Numbered from the stretch's first letter, positions 14,675 to 23,077 are shown. The stretch: DNA of 29,022 nucleotides from DASRYH01 sp035687245 (GCA_035687245.1 DASRYH010000039.1:1-29022); one strand, 5' to 3'. Notes: generated by a model from the letters alone, not told the origin. Program-made: numbers and translations.

Positions 14675-14731
14675 CTGCTGTTCATTTCGCGAATCGCCGA
14701 AGGCCCGCCGAATGCGCGTGCCTTCGCGCTC

Positions 14732-16408
14732 CTACTCCGTCGCGCCATCCTCAGTACGGATCTGCTTGCGCTTGATCTTGCCCGAGATCGTCTTGGGCAG
14801 CTCATCGACGAATTCGATGATGCGCGGGTACTTGTAGGGCGCGGTGGTGGTCTTCACGTGGTCCTGCAGTTCCTTGACCAGCGCGTCGCTCGGCTCCCAG
14901 CCCTTCGCCAGCACGCAGGTCGCCTTGACTACGACGCCGCGCATGGGATCGGGGAAGCCGGTGACCGCACACTCCACGACCGCCGCGTGCTCGATGAGGG
15001 CGCTCTCGACCTCGAACGGGCCGATGCGGTAGCCGGATGCTTTGATGACGTCATCGTTGCGGCCCACGAAGAAGTAGTAGCCGTCCGAGTCGCGCCACGC
15101 GACGTCGCCGGTGTCGTAGTACTCGCCGCCCACAGCCTCGCGGCTGCGCTCCTCGTCGTGGTAGTAGCCCTTGAACAGTCCCGGAGGCCATGCGCGCTTC
15201 AGGCCGGTGACGCAGATCATGCCTTCTTCGCCGTCTTCACACGCGTGGCCATCCTCTTCGCTCATCAACTCGATGTTGTAGAGCGGCGAGGGCATCCCCA
15301 TAGAGCCCGGCTTGGGGTCGAGCCACGGCCACGTCGCAACGAGCACGACGCTCTCGGTCTGGCCGAAGCCTTCGCGGATGCGGTGTCCCGTGAGATCCAG
15401 CCACTGCTTGGTGACCTCGGGATTGAGCGGCTCGCCCGCAGTCGTCCACTTGTGGACCGACGACAGGTCGTGGGCCGACACGTCTTCTTGCAGCATGAAG
15501 CGATACATCGTGGGAGGAGCGCAGAAGGTGGTGAGCTTGTATTCGGCGATCTTGGCGAGCAGGCTCGCCGGCACGAACTTGTCCATGTCGTAGCCGAATA
15601 CCGTGGCGCCACAGATCCACTGGCCGTAGATCTTGCCCCAGCCGAACTTCGCCCAGCCGGAGTCCGACACGCTCATGTGCAGCGTGTTCTCCTTGACCTG
15701 CTGCCAGAAGCGCGCGGTGATGATGTGACCGAGCGGGTGGGTGAAGGTATGGCGCACCATCTTCGGTTGGCCCGTGGTGCCGGAGGTGAAGTAGAGCAGC
15801 ATCGTGTCGTCGTTGGTCGTGCCGGCCTCGCCTGAGGGGCGCTCGAACTGCGTCGGCTCGCCCGCGATCAACGCGTCGAAGCCGAGCCAGCCCTCGTGAG
15901 CGCCAGCCACGATAACGCGGTTCCGCACCGTCGGGCACTCGGGAAGCGCCTGCTCCATCTGGTCGATGACGTAGGCGTCGTCTACGCAGACGACCATGTC
16001 GACTTCAGCAGCCTGCGCGCGGTAGATGATGTCCTTCTTCGTGAGCATCATGGATGCGGGGATGAGCACTGCCCCGATCTTGGCCAGCGCAACGGCAGCG
16101 ACCCAGTACTCCCAGCGACGCCGCAGAACGAACATCACGACCGAGCCCTTGCCGACGCCCATCTTCGCGAAAGCGTTCGCAGTCTGGTTAGACAGCGCGC
16201 TCAGCTCAGCGAAGGTCAGCACGCGCTCCTCGGCGTGGTCGTTACACCACACCAAAGCGCGCTTCTCGGGCTCAACGCGCGCCCACTCGTCCACGACGTC
16301 GAAGCCGAAGTTGAAGTTCTCAGGCGTTTCGATCTGGAAGTTCGCGATGAAGTCCTCATAAGACTCGAACTCCGTGCGAGGACAGAACTTGCTGATCAGA
16401 TGGTCCAT
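14732..16408 (-). CDS. AMP-forming acyl-CoA synthetase (acid-CoA ligase), copy 1
   Basis: A 558-residue ANL-superfamily ligase that activates a carboxylic acid through an acyl-adenylate to the CoA thioester. Motifs are complete: YFTSGTTGQPK at about 204 (phosphate loop), GFGQTE at about 347 (adenine/acyl pocket), YYDTGD near 430, GRNDDVIKASGYRIGPFEVE (hinge and CoA-side loop) and the catalytic lysine in ISGKIKRK near 543. The N-terminal FNFGFDVVDEWA block resembles medium-chain acyl-CoA synthetases. The substrate is unknown; branched-chain or aryl acids derived from the adjacent oxidoreductase are plausible. The ATG at 16408 has GAGGGAA upstream. It is the last gene of the oxidoreductase operon and a diverged counterpart of the ligase at 21323. 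Confidence 0.92.
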   Translation of the reverse strand: MDHLISKFCPRTEFESYEDFIANFQIETPENFNFGFDVVDEWARVEPEKRALVWCNDHAEERVLTFAELSALSNQTANAFAKMGVGKGSVVMFVLRRRWEYWVAAVALAKIGAVLIPASMMLTKKDIIYRAQAAEVDMVVCVDDAYVIDQMEQALPECPTVRNRVIVAGAHEGWLGFDALIAGEPTQFERPSGEAGTTNDDTMLLYFTSGTTGQPKMVRHTFTHPLGHIITARFWQQVKENTLHMSVSDSGWAKFGWGKIYGQWICGATVFGYDMDKFVPASLLAKIAEYKLTTFCAPPTMYRFMLQEDVSAHDLSSVHKWTTAGEPLNPEVTKQWLDLTGHRIREGFGQTESVVLVATWPWLDPKPGSMGMPSPLYNIELMSEEDGHACEDGEEGMICVTGLKRAWPPGLFKGYYHDEERSREAVGGEYYDTGDVAWRDSDGYYFFVGRNDDVIKASGYRIGPFEVESALIEHAAVVECAVTGFPDPMRGVVVKATCVLAKGWEPSDALVKELQDHVKTTTAPYKYPRIIEFVDELPKTISGKIKRKQIRTEDGATE

Positions 16409-16436
16409 GGCCGGTTTCCCTCGTCCCTTCGCTGTC

Positions 16437-16477
16437 GGCTGTTGAGCTGCGAGCAGCGCGAGTCTGCTCGAACAGCC
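16437..16477 (-). terminator. Second of two tandem hairpins before the acid-CoA ligase
   Basis: The outer arms GGCTGTT/AACAGCC enclose an inner stem GAGCAG/CTGCTC with a seven-base loop. It stands between a perfect hairpin at 16481-16509 and the ligase ribosome site, so it may act as part of an attenuator rather than a plain terminator. Confidence 0.4.
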
Positions 16478-16480
16478 GAG

Positions 16481-16509
16481 CCAAACGCAGCCCTCCGGTC
16501 TGCGTTTGG
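16481..16509 (-). terminator. Perfect 10-bp hairpin right after the cupin-XRE gene
   Basis: CCAAACGCAG and CTGCGTTTGG form a perfect stem around a 9-base loop, beginning one base after the cupin-XRE stop codon. It has no T-run. It could reduce read-through into the ligase gene or protect the 3' end of the upstream message. Confidence 0.55.
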
Positions 16510-16510
16510 C

Positions 16511-17062
16511 CTACTCCGCGATGATGGTCACAAACGATGCAGGCGTATCACTTGCGCAGCGCTGGCCGTGCGGGTGGGTTGGGTTGAAGTAGACGCTGTC
16601 GCCCTTTTCGAGCACGAACTCCTTGTCGCCGAAGATGAAGGTGATCGCACCTTCGGTGACGAGGTTGAACTCCTGGCCCTCGTGCGTGACGAGCGCGGCC
16701 GGCTCGTCGGAAGGATCAAGCGTCACGAGTAGCGGCTGCATGATCTTGCTGCCGAACCTCCACGCGAGATCGCGGAAGTTGTAGCCCGGGAAGCGCTCCA
16801 CGACCTTGCCCGCGCCCGCCTTGACCACCTGATAGGTGTCGAGCTTGCCCGCGAAGCCGGTGAGGATCTCAGAGAGGTCGACGCCGAACTTGTTGGCGAT
16901 GTGGTAGACGGCCGAGATCGGCACGTCGGCGCCGGTCTCCTCCCACGACACGTAGGTCTCTACAGAGACTCCCAGTTCCACTGCGAGCTCCTCGCGCGTC
17001 ACGTCGCACGCCTCGCGCAGACCCTGTATACGCTGTCCGATCTGGCTGAACTCGATAGCCAT
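16511..17062 (-). CDS. XRE-family regulator with C-terminal cupin, copy 1
   Basis: A 183-residue regulator. Residues 5-68 are a lambda-repressor-type helix-turn-helix (IQGLREACDVTREELAVELG). The C-terminal half is a cupin_2 domain with THEGQEFNLVTEGAITFIFG and GDSVYFNPTHPHGQ; H and E residues of these blocks are the usual metal or ligand positions. Such proteins usually sense a small organic ligand and control neighbouring catabolic genes. It lies 12 bp after the oxidoreductase gamma gene and is followed by the ligase, so it is embedded in the operon it probably regulates. The paralogue at 20731 heads the mirror-image unit. Confidence 0.92.
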   Translation of the reverse strand: MAIEFSQIGQRIQGLREACDVTREELAVELGVSVETYVSWEETGADVPISAVYHIANKFGVDLSEILTGFAGKLDTYQVVKAGAGKVVERFPGYNFRDLAWRFGSKIMQPLLVTLDPSDEPAALVTHEGQEFNLVTEGAITFIFGDKEFVLEKGDSVYFNPTHPHGQRCASDTPASFVTIIAE

Positions 17063-17074
17063 GGGTGATCTCCC

Positions 17075-17662
17075 TTAGCCGTTCGTAGTGTCGACGAAGT
17101 TGCAGACCGCCGAAGCGTCGGTCTCGAGCTCCATGCCCAGCGCGAGTGCCTTGCGGTTCGGCTCCAGCAGCTGCTGCTTTCGCGGCGGGATCGACTTCAC
17201 GATCGCCGCATCGAGCGCATCGGGCGCGCAGAAGCCGATCTCACGCAGCAGCTTGCCGACGAGGATGACGTTCGCGAGGCCTTTCAGCCCGTGCTCTTCG
17301 GCAAGCTGGGTGGCAGGGACCTCGAAGATTCGCACGTCGTCGCGGTCGGTGGGCACGGTGGGCACCATGAGCGTGTCGACGATGACGGTGCCGCCGGGGA
17401 CGACGTCGTAGAAGAACTTGTCGAGCGAAGGCTGGTTCATCGCAACGAGTACGTCGGGCTGTGTGACGAGCGGCGAGCCGATGGGCTCGTCGGACAGACA
17501 CACCGAGCAGTTGGCGGTGCCACCGCGCATCTCCGGGCCGTAGCTCGGGAGCCACGACAGCTCGCGGCCTTCGAGCAGGCCCGCGTACGCGATGACCTTG
17601 CCGGCGAATAGGATGCCCTGACCGCCGAATCCAGCGAGCAGCAGGTTGACGGGCTCGGCCAT
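17075..17662 (-). CDS. 2-oxoacid:ferredoxin oxidoreductase, gamma subunit
   Basis: A 195-residue subunit of the PorG/VorC type, starting LLLAGFGGQGILFAGKVIAY, the canonical glycine-rich block, then SYGPEMRGGTANCSV, which marks the family. Length is typical (about 180-200). The enzyme oxidises 2-oxo acids with CoA, giving acyl-CoA, CO2 and reduced ferredoxin, or runs in reverse. The ATG abuts the stop of the beta gene, and the cupin-XRE gene follows after 12 bp. The specific oxo acid cannot be decided from this subunit. Confidence 0.93.
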   Translation of the reverse strand: MAEPVNLLLAGFGGQGILFAGKVIAYAGLLEGRELSWLPSYGPEMRGGTANCSVCLSDEPIGSPLVTQPDVLVAMNQPSLDKFFYDVVPGGTVIVDTLMVPTVPTDRDDVRIFEVPATQLAEEHGLKGLANVILVGKLLREIGFCAPDALDAAIVKSIPPRKQQLLEPNRKALALGMELETDASAVCNFVDTTNG

Positions 17663-18481
17663 CTAGCTCGCACCCCCTTCGGTCGCTTCCTTACCGGCTG
17701 CGGCGCGCGCGTTGGCGGCCTCGGCGGCGTTGGCGAAGCCTTCGGCCTTCACGTCGCGGTACACGCCCGGCGGGTAGTAGGGCAGCATGTGCTCCTGCAT
17801 CCACGTGATGGCGTCCACCGGAGAGAGGCCCCAGTTTGTCGGGCACGTGGAGACGACCTCGACGATCGTGTAGCCGATGCCTTCGACCTGATACTCGAAG
17901 GCCTTCTTGATCGCACGCTTGGCGGCACGGATGTTCTTGGGTGTGTCCATGCTCACGCGCTGCGCGAGCGCGACGCCATCGAGCGTGGCGAGCATCTCGC
18001 AGACGCGAATCGGGTAGCCGTCGTTGGCCACGTCGCGGCCGTACGGGCTGGTCTGCGTGACCTGGTTGGGCAGCGAAGTCGGGGCGAGCTGGCCGCCAGT
18101 CATGCCGTAGATCGCGTTGTTGATGAAGATGATCGTGATGTTCTCGCCACGGGAGGCCGCGTGGATCGTCTCGGCCATGCCGATCGAGGCGAGGTCGCCG
18201 TCGCCCTGGTAGGCGAAGACCACGTTGTCCGGGTTCACGCGCTTGGTGCCCGTTGCGACTGCGGGTGCTCGCCCGTGGGCAGCCTGAATCATGTCGCAGG
18301 CGAAGAAGTCGTAGGCCATGACCGAGCAGCCGACCGGCGCGATGCCGATCGTCTTGCCCTCGATGCCCAGCTCGTCGAGCGTTTCGGCAACCAAGCGGTG
18401 CGTGATGCCATGCGTGCAGCCCGGGCAGTAGCTGAACTGCAGGTCGGTGAGGGACTTGGGACGCTGGAAGATGACGGTCAC
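17663..18481 (-). CDS. 2-oxoacid:ferredoxin oxidoreductase, beta (thiamine diphosphate) subunit
   Basis: A 272-residue subunit carrying the thiamine-diphosphate site. YCPGCTHG at about residue 20 supplies cluster-ligand cysteines. GDGDLASIGMAETIHAA with a downstream Asn-x-x-Tyr (NNAIYGMTGGQ) is the Mg-TPP motif. A later Cys in STCPTNWG is the usual third or fourth cluster ligand. A GTG at 18481 preceded by GGGAGGTGG is chosen; it overlaps the alpha stop by four bases (GTGA), so the subunits are translationally coupled. An in-frame extension to 18502 would run into the alpha gene. Confidence 0.93.
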   Translation of the reverse strand: MTVIFQRPKSLTDLQFSYCPGCTHGITHRLVAETLDELGIEGKTIGIAPVGCSVMAYDFFACDMIQAAHGRAPAVATGTKRVNPDNVVFAYQGDGDLASIGMAETIHAASRGENITIIFINNAIYGMTGGQLAPTSLPNQVTQTSPYGRDVANDGYPIRVCEMLATLDGVALAQRVSMDTPKNIRAAKRAIKKAFEYQVEGIGYTIVEVVSTCPTNWGLSPVDAITWMQEHMLPYYPPGVYRDVKAEGFANAAEAANARAAAGKEATEGGAS

Positions 18482-19587
18482 TGGGCGCCACCTCCCACGC
18501 ACTCGACGGCGGGTGCAGCGGCACGCGCCTTCACTTCGGCGTCGAGGCGCTCGATCTCGGCCAGCACCTCGGCCGGCGTGGGGATGATGCCACCGGTACG
18601 GCCGTAGAACTCGACGGGCACGCGGCCGTTCACGGCGAGGCGCACGTCGTCGACCATCTGGCCCATGTTCATCTCAACGGCGAGGAAGGCGCCAGCCGTG
18701 GGGATCGCACGCTCGATCGCGTCGGTGGGATAGGGCCACAGCGAGATCGGCCGGATGAGGCCGGCCTTGATGCCTTCGGCTCGTGCCTTGTTGACCGCGC
18801 TGCGTGCGATACGAGCACAGGCGCCGAAGGCCACGATCACCACGTCGGCGTCCTCGACCATGATCTCCTCAGCGCGCTGCTCGTCGCGCTTGATGGCGGC
18901 GTAGCGCTCGAAGCGCTCACGGTTGGTGCGCTCGAGGTCCTCGGGCTTGAGGTAGAGGGAGTTCACGACGTTGTGCTCGCGCTCGCACTTGGTGCCGGTG
19001 ACGGCCCACGGCTTCGCGGGCAGCTCGCCCTTGGCCTCGGGAAGCACGACCGGCTCCATCATCTGACCCAGCATGCCGTCGGCAAGGATCATGACTGGCG
19101 TGCGGTAGGTGTCGGCGAGATCGAAGGCGTCATAGACCTCTTGTGCCATCTCCTGGACGGTGGACGGCGCGAGCACGATGACGTGGAAGTCGCCGTGGCC
19201 CATGGCGCGCGTGGCCTGCCAGTAGTCGGCCTGCGAGGGCTGGATGCCACCGAGACCGGGGCCGCCGCGCTGAACGTTGATGATGACTGCGGGCAGGTCC
19301 GCACCGGCCAGGTAGCTGATGCCTTCGGCCTTGAGCGAGATGCCCGGCGAGCTCGACGACGTCATCGCGCGAGCGCCAGCAGCCGAGGCGCCGTACACCA
19401 TGTTGATGGCTGCGATCTCACTCTCGGCCTGCAGGTAGGTGCCGCCCTCTTTGGCCATGCGCTTGGCCATGTAGGCAGCGACCTCAGTCTGCGGGGTGAT
19501 CGGGTAGCCGAAGAAGAAGCGGCAGCCCGCGCGAATCGCGGACTCGGCAATCGCTTCGTTGCCCTTCATGAGTACTTTCTCGGACAC
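18478..19587 (-). CDS. vorB: 2-oxoacid:ferredoxin oxidoreductase, alpha subunit (VorB type)
   Basis: A 369-residue subunit. The opening MKGNEAIAESAIRAGCRFFF and GYPITPQTEVAAYMAKRM match proteins annotated as 3-methyl-2-oxobutanoate dehydrogenase subunit VorB, so branched-chain 2-oxo acids are the best guess, although aryl or 2-oxoglutarate-type paralogues look alike. SSSPGISLKAEGISYLAG is the pyrophosphate-side loop, and VDDVRLAVNGRVPV lies near the C-terminal domain. A GTG at 19587 with AGGCGAG upstream is taken as start; an ATG six codons later (19569) is the alternative. It follows the ferredoxin subunit by seven bases. Confidence 0.9.
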   Translation of the reverse strand: MSEKVLMKGNEAIAESAIRAGCRFFFGYPITPQTEVAAYMAKRMAKEGGTYLQAESEIAAINMVYGASAAGARAMTSSSSPGISLKAEGISYLAGADLPAVIINVQRGGPGLGGIQPSQADYWQATRAMGHGDFHVIVLAPSTVQEMAQEVYDAFDLADTYRTPVMILADGMLGQMMEPVVLPEAKGELPAKPWAVTGTKCEREHNVVNSLYLKPEDLERTNRERFERYAAIKRDEQRAEEIMVEDADVVIVAFGACARIARSAVNKARAEGIKAGLIRPISLWPYPTDAIERAIPTAGAFLAVEMNMGQMVDDVRLAVNGRVPVEFYGRTGGIIPTPAEVLAEIERLDAEVKARAAAPAVECVGGGAQ

Positions 19588-19594
19588 GTCTCGC

Positions 19595-19801
19595 CTACCT
19601 TTCGACCGTGATCGCGACGTCGGGGCAGATGACCGCGCAGTTCGTGCAGCCGGTGCACTTCGACTCGTCGGTGAGCATCGCGGGGTGGTAACCCTTCGCG
19701 GTGAGCTTCTCTGGATCGAGCGCGATGATCTGCGGCTGGCAGACGGTGATGCACAGGCTGCAGCCTTTGCAGTAGCGCTCGTCGACGGTGATTCGTGGCA
19801 T
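19595..19801 (-). CDS. 2-oxoacid:ferredoxin oxidoreductase, delta (2[4Fe-4S] ferredoxin) subunit
   Basis: A 68-residue ferredoxin with two CxxCxxCxxxC sets, CKGCSLCITVC and CTGCTNCAVICPD, the electron-exit subunit of the four-subunit enzyme. The ATG at 19801 has GGAGGAGC upstream and overlaps the stop of the P-loop gene by one base (TGATG). A longer in-frame start at 19885 would lie inside that gene and is rejected. Gene order delta-alpha-beta-gamma is standard for Vor-type enzymes. Confidence 0.93.
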   Translation of the reverse strand: MPRITVDERYCKGCSLCITVCQPQIIALDPEKLTAKGYHPAMLTDESKCTGCTNCAVICPDVAITVER

Positions 19802-20526
19802 CAGATGAGCTCCTCCTGATTCATCCCGGGTGCTGTTTCCCAAGGATTTCGCACGTAAGCCTGAATAGGATACGCCCTCACGCAAGTGGTGGCCGCACGC
19901 TCATCTTCGGCGAACTCCCTAGCGAGTCCTACCGGCACGGTCGTGAACATCAACGGCAGCCCCAGCAGGGCAGCGGTCTCGGTCGCGTACACCAGCGACT
20001 CGATCAGCGTGTCGAGCGTCGTGTCGTCGCGCAGGTGCGAGTTGTTCACCACGCCGGTTGCCGAAAGGTGCGAGCTCGACTCGATCTCGCGGAGGAGTTC
20101 AGCCGCTTCGGCAGGCGTCTGCGTGAGATTGCGGTAGCGGTTCACCACATAGAGCATCTCGTAGCCCTCGGCTTCGATCTGTGCAGCGTACTGCCCGATC
20201 GCGGTGGCGCCCACGTCGTCGCCGCCCACATCGAAGACGACCGGCGCGGAGCCGCTGAAGACGCCCGCGACCGCGCCGGAAAGCGAGGGAACGTCGAGCG
20301 TGGTGCCCGCGAACGTCGGCGAGATCACGCTCACGCCGTGCCCCGCGAGCCGCTCGGTGTAGTCCGAGGATCGGAAGTACGGGTTCACGACGTCGAGGTC
20401 CACGAGCACTGCTTGGCCACGCTCCCGCGCCAGGTCGAGCGCGAGGTTGATCGACAGGTTCGTCTTGCCGCAGCCGTAGTGGCCCGTCACTACCGTGAGT
20501 CGTCGGGTCACTGGAGGTGCGGTCAT
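19801..20526 (-). CDS. ParA/MinD-like P-loop ATPase heading the oxidoreductase operon
   Basis: A 241-residue ATPase. The Walker A loop is GHYGCGKT at residues 15-22, not the KGGxGKT of true ParA, so the signature lysine is absent. VLVDLDVVNPYFRSS is the switch/Walker B-like strand, and VVFDVGGDDVG follows. A ParA/SIMIBI fold is clear but partition function is unlikely. Its position directly before the ferredoxin subunit, with one base of overlap, suggests a role in maturation, metallocofactor or CoA supply for the enzyme; this is inference. The operon promoter is probably at 20635-20650. Confidence 0.82.
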   Translation of the reverse strand: MTAPPVTRRLTVVTGHYGCGKTNLSINLALDLARERGQAVLVDLDVVNPYFRSSDYTERLAGHGVSVISPTFAGTTLDVPSLSGAVAGVFSGSAPVVFDVGGDDVGATAIGQYAAQIEAEGYEMLYVVNRYRNLTQTPAEAAELLREIESSSHLSATGVVNNSHLRDDTTLDTLIESLVYATETAALLGLPLMFTTVPVGLAREFAEDERAATTCVRAYPIQAYVRNPWETAPGMNQEELI

Positions 20527-20634
20527 GCGTGGGCTCCTTGGCGTCGCTGAGGGCGAACTCGTGGCGGGATTGGAAACGAGAGCGGCGGATGCACTCGCAA
20601 GAAAGCTAGAATGGGCTACCGCTTCGTGCGCCCT

Positions 20635-20650
20635 ATTGTAGTGCGCGCAC
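20635..20650 (-). promoter_or_regulatory. Candidate -10 (TACAAT) and palindrome GTGCGCGCAC in a divergent promoter region
   Basis: On the minus strand TACAAT (20640-20635) is immediately preceded by the perfect 10-bp palindrome GTGCGCGCAC (20641-20650), which would overlap the spacer. It lies between the divergent P-loop and cupin-XRE units, so one regulator could act on both. No clear -35 is seen at 17 bp; a TTGACG at 20664-20669 is a possible -35 for the plus direction without a good -10. Confidence 0.35.
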
Positions 20651-20730
20651 GCAAGCGCACCGGTTGACGCGGGTGGGCATCAGCTGTGGCTTTCCCTCCA
20701 GCGTCTCAGAGCCCTAGGGGGTCTTTTCGC

Positions 20731-21312
20731 ATGCAGCCAAGCATCACAGACGTCGTCCAACGGATCCGTTCGCTGCGCGAGGACTGCGACTTCACGATGC
20801 AGGAGATGGCCGAGGCCACCGGCATCACCGTCGCCGAATACGAAGCAATCGAAGCCGGCTCCGAAGACCTGAGCTTCACCTTCCTGTTCCGTGCCGCCGA
20901 GAAGTTCGGCGTGGACATGGTCGACTTGCTAACGGGCGAAGGCTCGCACCTCACCGGCTTCTCAGTAGTGCGCGCTGGCGAGGGTCTGGCCATCAAGCGC
21001 CGCGCCGGCTTCGAATACCGCCACCTCGCTGCGGTCTTCAAAGACCGCCTCTGCGAGCCGTTCGTAGTAACGGCGCCCTTCGACGCCGAGGCCGACGCCG
21101 CTCCCGTGCATCTCTCCTCGCACGAGGGCCAGGAGCTCGACTTCATCATCTCCGGCTCCTTGCGTTTCGCATTCGAAGATCACGTCGAGGTGCTCGGCGC
21201 GGGCGACAGCGTCTACTACGACTCCGGCCACGGTCACGGCATGGTGGCCACCGGCGGCGAGCCCTGCACCTTCCTCGCCGTCGTCCTCAAGCCCGCCGAC
21301 GAGAGCCGCTAG
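20731..21312 (+). CDS. XRE-family regulator with C-terminal cupin, copy 2
   Basis: A 193-residue paralogue of the gene at 16511-17062. The helix-turn-helix lies at about 5-68 (VVQRIRSLREDCDFTMQEMA), and the cupin carries SHEGQELDFIISGSLRFAFE and GDSVYYDSGHGHGM, so the same HEGQE and GH motifs are present. The ATG at 20731 is chosen because GGGGGT precedes it by eight bases; an upstream in-frame ATG at 20686 has no site. It is ten bases before the second ligase gene and is transcribed away from the oxidoreductase operon. Confidence 0.92.
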   Translation: MQPSITDVVQRIRSLREDCDFTMQEMAEATGITVAEYEAIEAGSEDLSFTFLFRAAEKFGVDMVDLLTGEGSHLTGFSVVRAGEGLAIKRRAGFEYRHLAAVFKDRLCEPFVVTAPFDAEADAAPVHLSSHEGQELDFIISGSLRFAFEDHVEVLGAGDSVYYDSGHGHGMVATGGEPCTFLAVVLKPADESR

Positions 21313-21322
21313 GAGCGCAGCG

Positions 21323-23077
21323 ATGAGAGAGATCAACCTGCGCTACGCGCGCGAGACCTACGACGAGGCGGGCCTGCTCGAGAAGTTCGAGCTCGAGTAC
21401 CCGAGCGACTACAACTTCGCTTACGACTGCGTCGACGACATCGCGGCCGCCGAGCCCGACCGTCCCGCGATGGTCTGGTGTAACCCGGAGGGCGAGGAGC
21501 ACATCTTCACCTTCGGCGAGATGAAGGAGTGGAGCGACAAGACCGCCAACTTCCTCGCCGCCCAGGGCATCGGCCGCGGCGACATGGTGATGGTCATCCT
21601 GCGCCGTCACTACCAGTTCTGGTTTGTGGCCATCGCCCTCCAGAAGCTCGGCGCGGTCATGGTGCCCGCCACCTTCATGCTCAAGGAGCACGACCTCACC
21701 TACCGCCTCAAGAGCGCGGGCGTGAAGGCTATCATCTGCACCGACGTGGGCGACATCGCCAACGTGACCGACCGCGTCGACGCCGACTGCCCCGAGCTCG
21801 AGATCAAGATCATCTGCAACGGCGGTGGCGGCGGAACCGTGGCCGACCCCGAGGCTGCCCGCGCCGCAGGCATGGGCGACGTCGTGTCGGGTCCCGCCGG
21901 CATCAGCGCGCTGCGCAGCGAGCGCGCTGGCTGGCTCGACTTCAACGCCGGCGTCACCGCGGCGCCTGCCAGCTTCGAGCGCCGCGAGACCGATGTCGCC
22001 GAAGGCTTCTTGCTCTACTTCAGCTCCGGCACGACCGGCAACCCGAAGATGGTGCTGCACGACGGCGCCTACACGCTCGCCCATATCCCCACCGCCAAGC
22101 ACTGGCACAACGTCGTCTCCGACGGCGGTGTGCATCTCACTATCGCCGACACCGGCTGGGGCAAGGCGGTCTGGGGCAAGCTCTACGGCCAGTGGCTCAT
22201 GGAGGCGTGTGTCCTGACCTACGACTTCGACCGCTTCGTGCCCGCCGAGATCCTGGATCTCGTCGAGCGCTACAAGATCACCACCCTGTGCTGCCCTCCC
22301 ACGATGTATCGCCTAATGGTTGCCGAAGGCCTAGCCGGCCGTGACCTCTCGAGCCTCACCTACTGCACCACCGCCGGTGAGGCCTTGAACCCCGACCTCT
22401 TCGACACGTGGCGCGACCACACCGGCCTCATGCTGGTCGAAGGCTTCGGCCAGACCGAGACGACGTGCGCGGTACTCAACACAGTCGGCATGACACCTAA
22501 GCCCGGCTCGATGGGCAAGGGCTCGCCGCAGTACCACGTCGAGCTGCACGACGACGATGGCCGCCAGTGCCCACCGGGTCAGACCGGCGAGGTCGTTCTC
22601 AAGCTCGACCCGCGCCCGGACGGCGTGATGATCGGCTACTACCGCGACCCCGCAAAGACCGCCGAAGCCATGCACGATGGCTGGTACCACACCGGCGACA
22701 TCGCGTGGGCCGACGAAGACGGCTACTACTGGTATGTGGGCCGCAACGACGACGTCATCAAGTCGAGCGGCTACCGCATCGGCCCGTTCGAGGTGGAGAG
22801 CGTCCTGCTGCAGCACGACGCGGTGCGCGAGTGCGCCGTCACCGGCGTGCCCGACCCGGTGCGCGGCTATGCCGTGAAGGCGACCATCGTGCTGAACGAC
22901 GGCTACTCCGGTAGCGATGCTCTTACCAAGGAACTCCAGAGCTGGGTCAAGAAGGAGACTGCTCCCTACAAGTACCCGCGCATCATCGACTACGTCGAGG
23001 CACTGCCCAAGACGGTCAACGGAAAGATTCGCCGCGCCGCTATCCGCGACAACGATGCGGGTAACGACGAAGAGTAG
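21323..23077 (+). CDS. AMP-forming acyl-CoA synthetase (acid-CoA ligase), copy 2
   Basis: A 584-residue ANL ligase, colinear with copy 1 but clearly diverged. YFSSGTTGNPK begins at about residue 232, GFGQTE at about 374, YHTGD near 454, GRNDDVIKSSGYRIGPFEVE follows, and the catalytic lysine is in NGKIRR near 567. An insertion of about 20 residues around position 170 (GGGGGTVADPEAARAAG) distinguishes it and lengthens the region before the phosphate loop. The ATG follows GGAGCG. It and the cupin-XRE gene form a two-gene unit; the lipoprotein gene follows after 27 bp. Confidence 0.92.
   Translation: MREINLRYARETYDEAGLLEKFELEYPSDYNFAYDCVDDIAAAEPDRPAMVWCNPEGEEHIFTFGEMKEWSDKTANFLAAQGIGRGDMVMVILRRHYQFWFVAIALQKLGAVMVPATFMLKEHDLTYRLKSAGVKAIICTDVGDIANVTDRVDADCPELEIKIICNGGGGGTVADPEAARAAGMGDVVSGPAGISALRSERAGWLDFNAGVTAAPASFERRETDVAEGFLLYFSSGTTGNPKMVLHDGAYTLAHIPTAKHWHNVVSDGGVHLTIADTGWGKAVWGKLYGQWLMEACVLTYDFDRFVPAEILDLVERYKITTLCCPPTMYRLMVAEGLAGRDLSSLTYCTTAGEALNPDLFDTWRDHTGLMLVEGFGQTETTCAVLNTVGMTPKPGSMGKGSPQYHVELHDDDGRQCPPGQTGEVVLKLDPRPDGVMIGYYRDPAKTAEAMHDGWYHTGDIAWADEDGYYWYVGRNDDVIKSSGYRIGPFEVESVLLQHDAVRECAVTGVPDPVRGYAVKATIVLNDGYSGSDALTKELQSWVKKETAPYKYPRIIDYVEALPKTVNGKIRRAAIRDNDAGNDEE

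Larger units (their letters stand above)
14287..14731. other. 445-bp intergenic region between the exported-protein gene and the acid-CoA ligase
   Basis: No gene is supported here. From left to right it holds the ribosome site and promoter region of the exported-protein gene, the GTTCAC repeat array at 14354-14392, a CRP/FNR-like palindrome at 14445-14460 and a hairpin at 14639-14674. The stretch 14461-14638 shows no structure I can support; short open frames there have no ribosome site. Confidence 0.6.
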
